DNA of 64,000 nucleotides from Anisus vortex (GCA_949126835.1 OX421497.1:18968409-19032408); one strand, 5' to 3'. Positions 1 to 13,265 are shown, counted from the stretch's first letter. Made by a program: numbers and translations. The notes: generated by a model not told the origin, from the letters alone.

Positions 1-989
1 GATACAAACACATTACACTGACAAAAATATAGAGTGGATACAAACACAGTTTTGATTTCCATAGAAATACATAATAGGCAGAGATTTAGAATAAGTTATA
101 ATTTCAGTTAAATGTAATAATAGTAAGTGAAATGTTTATATAGACAGATGTATATACAGTTTCCATTAGATATTGCGTACAAGTAAATAGTGTGGCCAGC
201 CACTATTTCCCATCACTTTTTACTTTTCCTAAAACTCAGAGATAGCCAAGATAGAAAGGAATCTTGCAATTTGTCTTTTTATTCAAACCCGGATCTTTGT
301 ACTGTAAACTCTCTGAGTGGACACCATTTATAACCTGAATGAAACCTTTGACCTCTAATACATAAGCAATCAAAATTAATGGCGAAAATAGAAATAAATA
401 TTGAAAAGAAATAAAAGCAAAGATTCAGCTTTATAAATACATATAGAGAGAAAAATTGGAATGGAGAATTAAGGAGAGAATAGGGAGATCAAAAGCCTAA
501 AAAACACACAGAAATAAACAAGCATACACTCACTGGATGAAAGTATAGAGGAAGGCAGGTACAGTGAGTGAGAGAGATAACGAGGGAGATACAGATAAAC
601 TGTTAGACAGATGTAAAGGTAAAGATATTCTGCAGATAGAAGACAAATAGATACGTGTAATAAAAGATTGACAAAAAACGGAGAGTAATGTATTTTATTT
701 AATGATTCTGTAAGAAACAGATTTACGATTAGGAAAAATGGACAATTAAAAAACAACAACACAAGACTCTTGAAAGACGTGTTTGATGGAGATGGATGGG
801 GAGATGGAGACAAAGACATGAGAGTGAGAGAACGGCATGAAACGACACTCAATGAAAGAAAAATGAAGAAATCAAATACAAACATGCAAATAAAGGCCGC
901 AATAAAAAGAAACATGTTTTGAAGAGAAGTAAATAAAGACACACTGGGGCAATGGCTAATGTACATGCATATGAGAATTTGATGTACAT
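1..989. other. Gene-free, GACA/GATA-rich sequence
   Basis: Purine-rich on the plus strand with scattered AGACAGA and GAGAGA motifs between 440 and 860. The 182-codon minus-strand frame is low complexity (Ser/Leu/Phe/Tyr-rich) and has no domain. Confidence 0.6.
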
Positions 990-1260
990 ACAGTGACATA
1001 CGGCCAACAAAACACATATACAGTGAAATATGGTCATATTATTGACATGTACACAGTGACATATGGATATATTCACATGTACACAGTGACATATGGAAAT
1101 ATTGACATATACACAGTGACATGTGGCCCTTTGGACATATACACAGTGACATTTGGCCATATTGACATATACACATTTGACATATGGCTATATTGACATA
1201 TACATAAACGCCTACTCAGTGACATATACAATGACAGATACAAAGCTACATACACACAAT
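990..1260. repeat. Degenerate ~35-bp tandem repeat
   Basis: Variants of TACACAGTGACATATGG with ATTGACATA spacers occur about seven times. Reading frames through it on both strands (for example YTVTYG-type repeats) are by-products. Confidence 0.8.
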
Positions 1261-1629
1261 TACAGAGACAGTGCTACAGTGGCTCAAATACAAAAGCACA
1301 ATAATTAATATACAATTACAGGAACAGTTTGACAAAGACACCATGGCAGAGACACAATAGCACAATTACAGAGACACAGTGATACAGACGTAGTGGTAGA
1401 GACATAATTGTAGAGACACAGTGACATAAAAACAGTGGTAGAATCAGAGTTACAGAGGCAGACTGAAACTATCACAGAACTATAAACTCATTAGGCACAT
1501 TTAATCAGACAGACAAAAGGGCGGAAACAGACAGTAAGAGACACAGAGCGGCAGAGTGAAACAGAGAAACAGATAGAGAAAGATAGAGGTTAACAAATAG
1601 ATCATTGGGAGGGACAGAAATGCAAAAAA

Positions 1630-2262
1630 AAGACAATGTATAAAAACAGAATGACAGAAACATACATTGTATAGAAGCAGTATGACAGAAATTAACATGG
1701 TATTGACGCAGAAGGACAGAAATAGACAAAGTATAGAAGCAGAATGACAGAAATTAACATGGTATAGACGCAGAAGGACCGAAATAGACAAAGTATAGAA
1801 GCAGAATGACAGAAATTAACATGGTATAGACGCAGAAGGACAGAAATAGACAAAGTATAGAAGCAGAATGACAGAAATTAACATGGTATAGACGCAGAAG
1901 GACCGAAATAGACAAAGTATAGAAGCAGAATGACAGAAATTAACATGGTATAGACGCAGAAGGACAGAAATAGACAAAGTATAGAAGCAGAATGACAGAA
2001 ATTAACATGGTATAGACGCAGAAGGACCGAAATAGACAAAGTATAGAAGCAGAATGACAGAAATTAACATGGTATAGACGCTGAAGGAACGAAATAGTCA
2101 AATTATAGAAGCAGAATGACAGAAATTAACATGGTATAGACGCAGAAGGAACGAAATAGTCAAATTATAGAAGCAGAATGACAGAAATTAACATGGTATA
2201 GACGCAGAAGGGCAGAAATAGAGAAAGTATAGAAGCAGAATGACAGAAGTAGTGAAGTCGAC
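1630..2262. repeat. 62-bp minisatellite with alternating variants
   Basis: About nine units (TATAGAAGCAGAATGACAG...). In the middle, neighbouring units alternate AAGGACAG and AAGGACCG, making a 124-bp higher-order repeat. The last units carry AAGGAACG. Confidence 0.95.
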
Positions 2263-2944
2263 ATCTAGATAAACAAAATAACTAGACTAGAGAGAAGCAC
2301 ACAAAGAGCAAAAGCAGACAAAAACTGAGAAACGAGATTTTGATGAGATAAAAATAGTTAAGACAGTGGGCAGATAATTAGAATGGAAATAATTGATTTG
2401 ATTATGTCATTTTTTATTTATCTATAATTATACAATTTTTTGTAAATAGAATAAAATAGCAAGAAAAGTTGGATAGACATAAAACAATATTTAAATGAAA
2501 CCGAAATGTAAATAACTACATATCACATGTATGTTACTTTTCACAAGTTTTCATGTTTTTTAATAAACATTAGAATTTCAGAGTCAAACTCTTTCATGCT
2601 AAATGAAACTGGATGTGCTCAACGGAAGGTCGTGTTAGAGTGGGGCTTCCGTAAGGTCTACATATATATTTTTCAGACATTTTCAATTAAATTAACTGTT
2701 TTGTTTTTACTTACACATGTGAAAACAGTCTTATTCTGGACGAGTCGGCAATGGCTATGTAGGGTTAATTAGTCGGCCAATGCAAGCGGATTGAGGACCA
2801 CCGTCTAAAGCCTGTTTTTTTTTTTAGATCTTTACCTATCAAAGGTAAAACTACTCCTGTCCATTCACATACTTGCATTTACTATAAATGTCATTTCTAA
2901 AAGTTAATTACCGGTAGTTGTTTTGAAAATCATTTGGAGTAAGG
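2263..2944. other. Gene-free AT-rich sequence
   Basis: No repeat family or gene recognised. A T9 run near 2816 precedes the SINE. Confidence 0.5.
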
Positions 2945-3090
2945 GGATTCGGTGGCCGAGGGGCAGCGTGTTTGATGGGGTATATTGGCGTACCGAAGGT
3001 TCTCGGTTTGAATCATGATGAAGGCTAGGATATTTTCCCGGGACTGGAGGGTGTCCCTGAGTCTAACCAGCTCTGGTGGCATGCCCATGC
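2945..3090 (+). mobile_element. tRNA-derived SINE head and body
   Basis: A tRNA-like stretch has an A-box-like GGTGGCCGAGGGGCAGCG and a B-box-like GGTTTGAATC about 45 bp later. A SINE-like body follows (GTCCCTGAGTCTAACCAGCT). It joins directly to the LINE fragment at about 3090 and supplies the ATG of that open frame. Confidence 0.6.
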
Positions 3091-4085
3091 CGACGGGAGT
3101 GGAACCTCCTCCTCACCTATCTTTCAACCTGCCAGAGATACGGACGAACCTGATGGAAGCAGTCGGACCCAGCGCTTGCCTGACTGAGAGGCGCGCAGCT
3201 GCTCTAAAAACGGTACGGGCATACTCGGGATTCGTTGAGGCATACACTGATGGGAGCGCGATCAGTGGGACCGAAGCGCGTTCTGGGTATGGTGCTCTTG
3301 TGTCGTACCCGAAGGCAGAAGAAAAACGGGCTGAGCTAAGTGGGCCATGTGGATCAATCTGCATCTTTGATGCGGAGATGGAAGCCATCAGAATTGCAGC
3401 TGTGGCAATTGGGAAAACGTTCGAAGAAACACCATCTGCTCGTGATGATGTGGTTATCTTCACTGATGCGCTGTCAGTACTCCAAGCCATCGACGGCTTG
3501 GGGACATGGCCCGATCTGCTTGTCCGACTATTAGCTGCTATTTCCGATCTGATCCTCAGGTACGAGGTGAAGGTCATCTTGCAGTGGATTCCAGGTCATG
3601 CAGGAGTCCCTGGCAATGAGATAGTGGATGCCTTGGTCAAGAAGGGATCCCTGACACCCACTCCGGAGGGTCCGTCCACCTTCGCGAGTGCCCGCAGATC
3701 AATACGTGAGTGGGAGACAAGACAATGGAACAAGAGTTGGGACGAGTCTGACAAGGGTCGAGGTGTGTGGCAGCAACTAAAACGGCCAAATCGAGCTGAT
3801 CCGTGGTGGAAGCTCCGCAGGAGAGAACAGGCTACGATAGCCCAGTTCCGTACAGGGCACTGCCCTATTGGTGCCTATTTCGGACGATTTAGGCCCAATT
3901 TCGATTCGCGGTGCCGACACTGCTTTGAAGCAGAAGAGACGGTCGAGCATTTGCTTTTAGACTGCCCTGCCTTGCAGGAGGAAAGAGTGGAGGGGAATGG
4001 TCAACAGTTTGCACCATCCCTTTATGGGAACCTGGCTGTGCTACGTAGTACAAGTGTGTTTGTCCTCCGAATCCTAAGATATTAG
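3015..4085 (+). pseudogene. RNase H-type pol fragment of a LINE
   Basis: An open frame without stops that holds the RNase H and zinc-knuckle end of a LINE polyprotein. It begins with MMKARIF inside the upstream SINE. No autonomous function is expected because the reverse transcriptase is absent. Confidence 0.85.
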
Positions 4086-4200
4086 TCTCGATTCGATCAC
4101 TTCGGTGAGTGAGGTTTAAAGTCTGGTGTGTACCTGGCAGTAGTTGAAGTTAAATAAAGGCGGCTGGGCATTGTGCTGTCCATACAGTCCCCTATTATTC
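3090..4200 (+). mobile_element. 5'-truncated non-LTR retrotransposon, RNase H end
   Basis: The frame 3015-4085 (356 codons) codes an RNase H domain with all four expected acids in context: D79 (YTDGS), E121 (FDAEMEA), D151 (IFTDALS) and D205 (NEIVDALVKKG). The motif WIPGHAGVPGNE is also present. A terminal zinc knuckle C300-x2-C303-x8-H312-x4-C317 follows. This order (RNase H, then CCHC-like) is the 3' end of pol in I/Jockey-type LINEs that carry RNase H. The reverse transcriptase and endonuclease are missing, so the element is dead. The first ~25 residues come from the SINE. The 3' UTR has AATAAA at 4153-4158. The higher GC content than its surroundings suggests a young insertion. Confidence 0.9.
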
Positions 4201-5384
4201 AGTGGCAACAGAAACTGGTGACTTTTGCATCACCGATCCTATGATACATTTTACTTACTTTAGTGTAAGCAATTAAGTCAGGCAGAAAGAGTAAATAGTT
4301 TAATGTGTTCAGCAGCAGTTTAGCATATTTAAGTAGGTAAACATATCGGCCTACTTATTTATCTTAACCAAAATTAATTACCTTTAAATGTGTTTGGAAT
4401 ATTGTCCATTTCCCTCACCATTGTCTATACCCCTCTCATATTCAGCATTAATCAGGGAAGCTATTCACATAAACACGTAATAAGTATTCGGGCCACCCCC
4501 CCCCCCCCCCCCAACCCCCCGCGTGATGAAGACAACTCCATGCGGTACAGGCTACAACTATCCCATCCACTAGTCGCTAGCCAAACCCAGCTTATTGGTC
4601 TCGCCTACCCACCCCACCCCCCTACCGTTCTCGGCCACCGCTGGTCAGTTACGCGCTAAACTCAAATTATCATCCTATACTGCCATCTTGACCCTTATTA
4701 AGTGATGCATTAGCACCGCCTTGGAGGTGAGTCACTCTTTTTGGTAACTCTTTTCTGGTTTATGTAATGTACAACCTATGCTACAGACAGTAGTCCATAT
4801 TGTTTTGGACTTCTAATACATAATTAGTCCGTCCACAATGCTTTAAGTTTTCAACGGGTAAATACAAATAAGCTCATTGCGTAGGTCCTAAACATTATTT
4901 ACTTAGGAGCCCCATGTTACCTCTGTCCTCCACAATGACTATATTGTTTCATTCTGAAGTCAATTTTAACAGTTAACATTGAATTTCGGTCATTTCTATC
5001 ATTGCTTTATACTGTTGCCATTTTCCGCTTGCCAAATTTAACGTTGCAAAACTTTATCGAGCACGAAATCCACACCACATACTTTACAATGACTAGTAAT
5101 TCCGCAGTATATATTTAGTGTCCTTGTAGTTTTATATAATAATACAAGAGAAAATGTCAAATGTATACTAGCCGTAACTAGCTTATTTCGACCTAAGTAT
5201 GGATGTGTGTATGTGAGTTTGTGTGCGTGTTGTATATATTTTGGTTTGAACAGTAGATATTAATCTCTCTGTGTTAGTTTGTATATGTGTATCTGTGTTT
5301 GTCAGTTTACCTGATGTGTTTTTTTTTCTTAAAATCTTGCGCATATTTATTTGTGTCATTTATATATTTGGTTTAGTTTGGAAG
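4200..5384. other. Gene-free sequence with a poly-C tract
   Basis: A run of about 16 C at 4497-4512. Nothing else recognised. Confidence 0.5.
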
Positions 5385-5574
5385 ACAGATAGATAATTAG
5401 ATATATAGATAGATTAGTTAGATAGATAGATATATTATAGATAGATATATTAGATACATAGATTAGATAGATTAGATTAGAAATAGAGATTATAAAGATC
5501 GATTGGATATATTAGCTAGTTAGATAGATACAAATATGCATCGATGTATTAGATAGATTTAGATAGATCAATAA

Positions 5575-5907
5575 ATAGGTAGATAGATAGATTAGATTAG
5601 ATAGATTAGATTAGATAGATTAGATTAGATAGATTAGATTAGATAGATTAGATTAGATAGATTAGATAGATTAGATAGATTAGATAGATTAGATAGATTA
5701 GATAGATTAGATAGATTAGATAGATTAGATAGATTAGATAGATTAGATAGATTAGATAGATTAGATAGATTAGATAGATTAGATAGATTAGATAGATTAG
5801 ATAGATTAGATAGATTAGATAGATTAGATAGATTAGATAGATTAGATAGATTAGATAGATTAGATAGATTAGATAGATTAGATAGATTAGATAGATTAGA
5901 TAGATAG
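5575..5907. repeat. 9-bp GATTAGATA array with a 14-bp leader array
   Basis: It begins with 14-bp units (GATTAGATTAGATA) to about 5655. Then about 28 near-perfect 9-bp units. Surrounded by degenerate GATA repeats from 5385 to 6000. The 93-codon frame (YLI repeats) on the minus strand is an artefact of the 9-bp period. Confidence 0.95.
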
Positions 5908-5999
5908 TTACATGGATTGATAGATACATTAGATAGACAGGTAGATAGATAGATAGATGATATATAGATGAATAGATTAGATTAGATAGTTGTTAGATG

Positions 6000-7589
6000 G
6001 CTAGAGATAACGAGTGATGTCAGCAACATAATATTCCCCATAAAAAAATCAATTTAAAGAATCGATAATCCAAATTTCCGACAATTACTCGCAAAAACAT
6101 ATCACGAAGTTTCAGTAAGAAAAAAAAAGTTACATAAAAATTCTTCATATGAAAAAAAAAATGTAATATGACGCATACAGATTAACTGAATTCATAGTTT
6201 CAGTTGGATATCACTGTATTCCTACTGGAATGATTTCTTGTTGAAATGAGAAAATATCTTTAAAATTGGTATAGAATATAGAAGAAAATTGCAGTCGGGT
6301 CAAATATCAATAGACTCCAAGTAACACTTTAGTTCCATAGATTTGTCTCATTGAAACTTTGAAAGAAACAAAATAGGTTGTTTGCTCGACTGCAAAGAAT
6401 AAATTTCAGGCTTGAAATTAGTTGTATTAAATATGTCGGTAGATCAAAAGCATACCATTTATTTAAAACTCCAATTAAAATGTGCATATAAAGTCCAAGT
6501 GAATTTTCTAGTTTTTAATTTAAGAACCTGACTTTTTGTAAAGTAGAAATAAACGAATTTCAAATTCACTTAAAACTAATAAACGAGGTAAATAACTTAA
6601 AAAATCAACTTGACCTTCTGGTGGCGAGTATGACACTACATAGGGACTCTACTGTCTTGAATACTGTGGCGAGCCGTTTAGTCACAACAGGATAAATTTA
6701 CGGAAAATTGTAAAAATTTCCTATCAACTGATGACCAAAGGCGTGTCCAGGAATTCAAGGTGTAAGGGGGTGGGGGGGGGGACAAAAATGTCAAAACTGA
6801 GTTAAGGGGGCAGGGTGAGGGGCAACTAGTGTAAAGAGCATGGATGGTGCACGGTACATGGTAATAGCATGCTGATTCTGAACTGGTGCGCAATTTCAAC
6901 CTAAACTGTTGAAAAAAAACTAATATTTTATCTAATTATCAATAGAAACATTTGAGACTTATAATATCAGTTAGATTAAATCATTTCTAAGCTTTTAAAT
7001 TATAATTTATTTATTTTTTTCAATGTGTATGAGCAAAATGTATTTGTTTAAATTTAATTATTCTCAAAAAGTACGTTTAAAAAAACAACATGTAGACGGC
7101 TATTCCAAACATATCATGTTCAAAAACATTTCTATGAAAAGATATAGATTTCATAATTTAAGAACGGCATAAATAATGGCGATACATACATAAATATTTT
7201 ATAAATACATCTTAAGCTATTATAATGTGAATGCTAATAAAAATCTACAAAAAAACTAACTTAAGAATTTTGATTACAGAAGAAAAGTGTTAAATAATGT
7301 TAACAATCTTTGATTTTGAAAATAAACGTGGGGGGGGGGGGAGAGGGGCCTGGATGAGGACACTAAATTTGATGATTAATTAATTCTACTCTGTCATCTT
7401 AAAAAGCTACATTTTGTCTGGTGAGAGCTATAAATAACACCCACAGATGTCTTGCTAGCTTGTTTCACCTTCTCGTACTAACACTATTTAAAGCTACTAG
7501 TCTACTATTTTTAGCTTTAATTTAAGTAAAGCCTTTCTTTGTTGCTATTCATCAATTAAGTCAAATAGTCGCAATATTTCTAGTGATGT
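6000..7589. other. Gene-free AT-rich sequence with two poly-G tracts
   Basis: G-rich tracts near 6765-6780 and 7330-7341, the latter next to GAGAGGGGCCTGGATGAGGA. GTGTCCAGGAATTC near the first tract may be a transposon end. No gene seen. Confidence 0.5.
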
Positions 7590-8540
7590 TCAAGTTTAGG
7601 ATGCAATGTTTTGAATCCAATGTTTTAAGTCAAAGTTTTTAATGCAATGTTTTAATGCAATGTTTTTAATGCAATGTATTTGATGCAATGCTTTTGATGC
7701 AATTTATTTTAATGCAATGCTTTTGATGCAATGTATTTGATGCAATGCTTTTGATGCAATGTATTTGATGCAATGCATTTGATGCAATGCTTTTGATGCA
7801 ATGTTTTAATGCAATGTTTTAATGCAATGTTTTAATGCAATGTATTTGATGCAATGCTTTTGATGCAATGTATTTGATGCAATGCATTTGATGCAATGCT
7901 TTTGATGCAATGTTTTAATGCAATGTTTTGATGCAATGTTTTAATGCAATGTTTTAATGCAATGTATTTGATGCAATGCTTTTGATGCAATGTATTTGAT
8001 GCAATGCTTTTGATGCAATGTATTTGGTGCAATGCTTTTGATGCAGTGCTTTTGATGCAATGTTTTTAATGCAATGTTTTTAATACAATGTATTTGATGC
8101 AATGCTTTTAATGCAATGTTTTTAATGCAATGTATTTGATGCAATGTTTTAATGCAATATTTTAATGCAATGTTTTTAGTGCAATGTATTTGATGCAATA
8201 CTTTTGATGCAATGTATTTGATGCAAAGCTTTTGATGCAATGCTTTTAATGCAATGTTTTTAATGCAATATATTTGATGCAATGCTTTTGATGCAATGTA
8301 TTTAATGCAATGCTTTTGATGCAATGTTTTTAATGCAATGTATTTGATGCAATGCTTTTGATGCAATGTTTTAATGCAATATTTTTAATGCAATGTTTTT
8401 AATGGAATGTTTATAACGCAATGTTTTTAATGCAATGTTTTTAATGAAATGTTTTTAATGGAATGTTTATAACGCAAAGTTTTTAATGCAATGTTTTTAA
8501 TTGAATGTTTATAATGCAATGTTTTAAATGCAAAGTTTTT
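7590..8540. repeat. 13/14-bp ATGCAATG array
   Basis: About 70 units of GATGCAATGTATTT/GATGCAATGCTTTT/AATGCAATGTTTT types in mixed order, decaying at both ends. Open frames of the IKSIASNTLHQ type are by-products. Confidence 0.95.
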
Positions 8541-8583
8541 CTTCTCGATCCCCAGAAAAAATTAATGCAGTGCAAACCAAACT

Positions 8584-9075
8584 CTTCTTCTTCTATTCCA
8601 TAACTCGAGTGAGGGTCGTCGGGGCACCATTTTTTGTCAGTTGGGTGATTTTACGCCATTCGTCTCGGTCCTGCGCCGCAGGATGGTTTTCGCCAGGTCT
8701 ATGGATCTTGCCATATGCACGTATCTGGATTTAATGGCGCTGAGTAGATCCTCGTGATTAATAGGAGATGTAAGGCGCCTCCTTCCCTCAGCTAGCCTGC
8801 GGGACACCTCATGGGCAGGGATGGAGTACACGCTTAGCCCCCTGATCAGGGTCACGTGACATCATGGAAGACAGATGACGGATAGAAGTGGCGAGCAGCT
8901 GAGAAGCATCTTAGGAACTGGTCACCGCTTCATTTGTGCTAGGCAGAGGATGCCGCTAGAGGCACAATGGCTAGGACAACCCGCCTAAAATGGGCGCTGC
9001 CTAACAGCCTAGAGAGGATATTGGGCCCCACCAGGTTTACTTGCCCAAGACACACCATGAAATGACAACTAAACC
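8584..9075 (+). mobile_element. TIR element family X, copy A (left end kept, right end lost)
   Basis: Starts with a terminal segment (CTCGAGTGAGGGTCG...GGGGCACCATTTTTT). It shares a body with copy B, from AGGAGATGTAAGGCGCC through GACATCATGGAAG and GAGGATATTGGGCCCC, to AATGACAACTAAAC. There the similarity stops without the right terminal repeat. Confidence 0.8.
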
Positions 9076-9684
9076 AAACTAATGAAAGATAAACAAAATG
9101 TGATATAAAATTGTTTAAAGGTTTGGTAAACAATTTCACAATTTGTTATTGTGTTCTAAACCAACCTTATCGCTAGAGTATAATATTGTTTTAGCCTAAT
9201 TTTCGGTTTCTCTCTTTGTGTCAATAAGCCTTTTAGATTCTACAGTTTGAATAATCCTTTATAACTTGTAAGACGCCAATGAATTTCTCAAAATAGTTTG
9301 TGATCTAAACTTTAGTTACTATAACAAGAACTTATTGAATATCAACAATATGCTGCTCGGTGAGAAACTGAAGAAACAGCAAGCTCGATATTTTCTATCA
9401 ATTCCATGTAGCATTCATTTCACTGCTAGAGCTACATTTTCATGACTAATTGACACAAATCATTAGTTGAGTTGTCTGAACTAAATCAATGTCAAAGTGT
9501 TGTAGTGAAATACTCTGATGTGATTTAAACTGGTAGAGTTGTGTGATCTCTAATGGTGACATAAATTTAATTATCAAAATACAAGACAAGACTCAGCGGA
9601 TGAGCGTAGGACGCATTAATATTTTTTATGTGTAAGTTAGATATGTTGGCTAATAACGTACCTGCCTTATCGTTATATATTTAT
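9076..9684. other. Gene-free AT-rich sequence
   Basis: Nothing recognised besides the end of TIR element copy A. Confidence 0.5.
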
Positions 9685-10110
9685 TATCCACATTGTACAC
9701 ATTTATACTTTACCTCGTACTACAATCTAACCTTTTCACCTTTGTACACATTATATTCCACTTAGCACACACATTTTATTTCCATTTTTGTACACACTTT
9801 ATATTTCATTTTGTACGCAGTGGCTATTATATTTTACCTTAAAAACATAGGTGATTATATTTATCCTTACATTGTATTCCACCTTGAACACATGGTGTAT
9901 TATATTCAACCTTGCACACATAGTGTTTTATATTCCACCTTGTACACATAGTGTATTCTATTCAACCTTGTACACGTAGTGTATTATATTCCACCTTATA
10001 CCTTATACATATAGTGTATTTAATGCCACTTTGTACACATAGTGTATTAGCCTATATTCAACCTTGTACATATAGTCTATTATATTCCACCTTGTACACA
10101 TAGTGTCTAT
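9685..10110. repeat. Degenerate ~28-35 bp tandem repeat
   Basis: Units built on TTCCACCTTGTACACATAGT + GTATTATA, more alike toward 9900-10110. Confidence 0.8.
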
Positions 10111-10689
10111 TAAAAGGGTAGCCATACTAAAGCCTCAGGGAAGGCCGAATTCCCTCCCCTTTCCCCCACTTTACTTCCTCTACTGAACACACGTCATCAC
10201 TGGTTCTCCCGGTAAACGGATTTATCAAAATATACCACAACACATGATGAATAGAATAAATCCTGACCAATGTAGGCGCCATAGAAAATGAAAGCTTTGG
10301 AGAGGGGAGGAGATGACTAAAGGACAAGATTCCAACATAAGACTACTATATATCAATAGCTGTCTACGGTTACTGAACCAAGCGTGAATAGCTGGGATCT
10401 AGTATTGAAGGCCAAGTTATAAAGAAGTTCAATAAAATGTTGGGGCTACAAGAACTTTCGAACAAAATTATGGAAAGGACTAGTTATTGCTGTGGAAGGT
10501 ACAACTCAATGTTACATTAATTTGTATAAAGAAATACTGACAGTAAACTTTTAATCGGAAATTTGGAAAATAATTTTCTTGCTAAATATTTAACAGACAA
10601 CTTAGTAAGAAATAATGATTTGTTTTATCCCAGACTGGTTGAACTTTTACTTACAAATACCATAAGCTGACCTCATTTTGAAATTTGAT

Positions 10690-11062
10690 GTTTCTTAGTC
10701 ATTCAAGCTAAAGTCAGTGACGTTTGATGTTATTTAATCTTTTAAACTAAAGTCAGTGAAGATTGATGTTTCTTAATGTTTTAAACTAAAGTCAGTGAAG
10801 ATTGATGTTTCTTTAAGTTTTAAACTAAAGTCAGTAAAATTTGATGTTTCTTAATGTTTTAAACTAAAGTCTGTGAATATTGATGTTTCTTAATGTTTTA
10901 AACTACAGTCACTGAAGTTTGATGTATTTTAGTCTTTTAAACTAAAGTCAGTGAAGTTTTTTTTTTAGTCTTTTAAACTAAAGTCACTGAAATTTGATAT
11001 ATTTTAGTCTTTTAAACTACAGTCAGGGAAGTTTGGTGTTTCCTAGTCATTGAAACCTAAGT
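10690..11062. repeat. ~42-bp tandem repeat
   Basis: About nine units on TTTTAAACTAAAGTCAGTGA with GATGTTTCTTAA. Divergence between units is high, so it is an old array. Confidence 0.85.
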
Positions 11063-11154
11063 CAATTCTTGTATCAACTTGTGCCTTACTGGCTTATGTA
11101 CTTATGCCTCTAGCCTTCACCTCTCCCCCCTATATCCCTCTCTGCCTCCCATCA

Positions 11155-11247
11155 CTCCCTCTCTCTTTCTATCGTTCTCTCTCTTTCTCTCTCTCTCTCT
11201 CTGCCTCTCTCTCTCTCTCTCTGTCTCTCTGTCTCTCTCTCATTCTC
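11155..11247. repeat. CT-rich microsatellite
   Basis: Interrupted (CT)n with CTGT and CTTT variants. The SLSLSLSLCL-type frames over it are not genes. Confidence 0.95.
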
Positions 11248-12059
11248 TACTAGTCACGTTTTATGACCCAGTCAAGCACATTGTATTTCTACTTATTTCA
11301 TCGGGTCAGACGTGAGGTGTGTATTATATCAGAATATGAACAGAATATTCTTAAGTTGTGTTCAAGTAACAAGACATGAATTTGATTTAGAATGATATCT
11401 TATCAAAAATATACAGATCTGTAAAATTGACAATGAAATAAATAATAATATTTTATTTCCTTCCATTGACATAACTTAGAAGTATGTTGAAAATACTTAT
11501 TGATTTGTATTATTTCATTTTCAACTATATTTACATTATGGCCAATTAGAGTATAAAATTTCTCTAGTGTTTAACGTTGTGAAAAAAAAATTGGTATTTG
11601 GGACAACCTTTCTATTGAATTTTTTTTTCTTGTTCATGATCTGTAGTTGCCCAATTCAAAGTGAAATGAAATGCTCCCTAATCGAAGGCTCACACTTCCG
11701 ACATGAATGCACTCAAGGGAGGCGATCAAATAGCAAGTGTTTTTTTAGGATCTGTTGTATTCGTCAAGTAAATGGAAATCTGGCACTCTGAGAGGGAGTG
11801 CTTACGAAAATAGAGGGGAGAGTGTATTTGTGATCTTGGCACGCATACAAGAAGAAATGCCCTCTTCTATAGAACCCTTATAAGTTGGATCATGGTACAA
11901 CTCTCTTGGCTCAATACAATGTTTTTATACCCATGTACATACATAGTTGGGCATTGTGATAACTTGTCCTATTCCTTTTACTTACGTGATCCACATCTAT
12001 AGCTAGAGCTATTTGTTCTTTATGGCTGCTAGTTTTTTTTTCATATTCTAAATGACCTG
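11248..12059. other. Gene-free sequence
   Basis: A 74-codon frame at 11567-11791 contains a hydrophobic stretch but no conserved motif and no splice or start context. Treated as chance. Confidence 0.45.
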
Positions 12060-12560
12060 ACTACTCTGTCTGCTCTAGCTGACCAGACTATGTCTGCTCT
12101 AGCTGGCCTGTCTTTGTCTGCCCTGGTTGACATGACTACTATGTGGCTGTAGCTGCCTCGACTACTCTGTGGCTGTAGCTGCCCCGACTACTCTGGCTGT
12201 AGCTGCCCCGACTACTCTGGCTGTAGTTGCCCCGACTACTCTATGACTGTAGTTGCCCCGACTACTCTGTGGCTGTAGCTGCCCCGACTACTCTGTGGCT
12301 GTAGTTGCCTCGACTACTCTGTGGCTGTAGCTGCCCCGACTACTCTGTGGCTGTAGCTGCCTCGACTACTCTGTGGCTGTAGCTGCCCCGACTACTCTGG
12401 CTGTAGCTGCCCCGACTACTCTGGCTGTAGTTGCCCCGACTACTCTATGACTGTAGTTGCCCCGACTACTCTGTGGCTGTAGCTGCCCCGACTACTCTGT
12501 GGCTGTAGTTGCCTCGACTACTCTGTGGCTGTAGTTGTCTCGACTACTCTGTTCTTGCTG
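12060..12560. repeat. 24/26-bp minisatellite with a 204-bp higher-order unit
   Basis: Units GACTACTCTG(TG)GCTGTAGCTGCCCC. The same order of long and short variants, including the rare CTATGACTGTAG, occurs at 12181 and again at 12385. Confidence 0.93.
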
Positions 12561-13144
12561 CCATGATTAATCCCATCTAAATACCTCTACTATTAGTAAG
12601 TACTACTACTATAATGTCTGCTTTTTTCTGGACTTATATGCTCTACCATGAATACAAAACAATATTTTTATTTTTAAAAAAGCTCAGTCCACACATTTTA
12701 TTGTAGTATTTTTTATACTTGCGTCGTAGGTTGGCAGTGATACGTTTTATTGCTCCTTACTGAGTTGTAAGAGAGATTTGGGGGAATTAGGAAGTGTTAA
12801 ACTTGACAGAAGAAAATTTAAGACTGTCTCGACTTAAACGTAAAGAAATAAATTCTTTCAAAGGTGCCACATAGAATGGTCAGTCACCATAAAGATAGAT
12901 TATATAATTATTGCATCCATATATCTAATAAAATATCAATATAAAATGCCATATATAGCTGGTCGTCGCCAACCTTTTCGCTCGTGCATCTCTGGTTTCA
13001 CTATCTCGTGTGGCTGAGCACACCAACCCTTGGATGGCTGTCCTTTAACCTTTTGTGCACATAAATTGAGTCATTTTTAGTTGTCCTCCTCTCTGTCTAT
13101 CTCTGTTTTGTGTGCACTCCTCTTCTCTATGTTTCACCTCCCTG

Positions 13145-13265
13145 ACAGTAGCAGACAGGTGGAACTATCCCTGGGCTGTGTTTTCTCTCCCTGACAGTGG
13201 CAGACAGGTGGAACTATCCCTGGGCTGTGTTTTCTCTCCCTGACAGTGGCAGACAGATGGAACTA
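13145..13265. repeat. 49-bp repeat, 2.5 copies
   Basis: Two and a half copies of CCCTGACAGTGGCAGACAGG + TGGAACTATCC. Frames starting inside it (MADRWNYP) have no recognised product. Confidence 0.85.

Noticed and set aside
469..1017. 182-codon minus-strand frame
   Set aside because: Low-complexity Ser/Leu/Phe/Tyr content from GACA/GAGA-rich DNA and no domain.
5648..5929. 93-codon YLI-repeat frame
   Set aside because: A pure consequence of a 9-bp GATA-like array.
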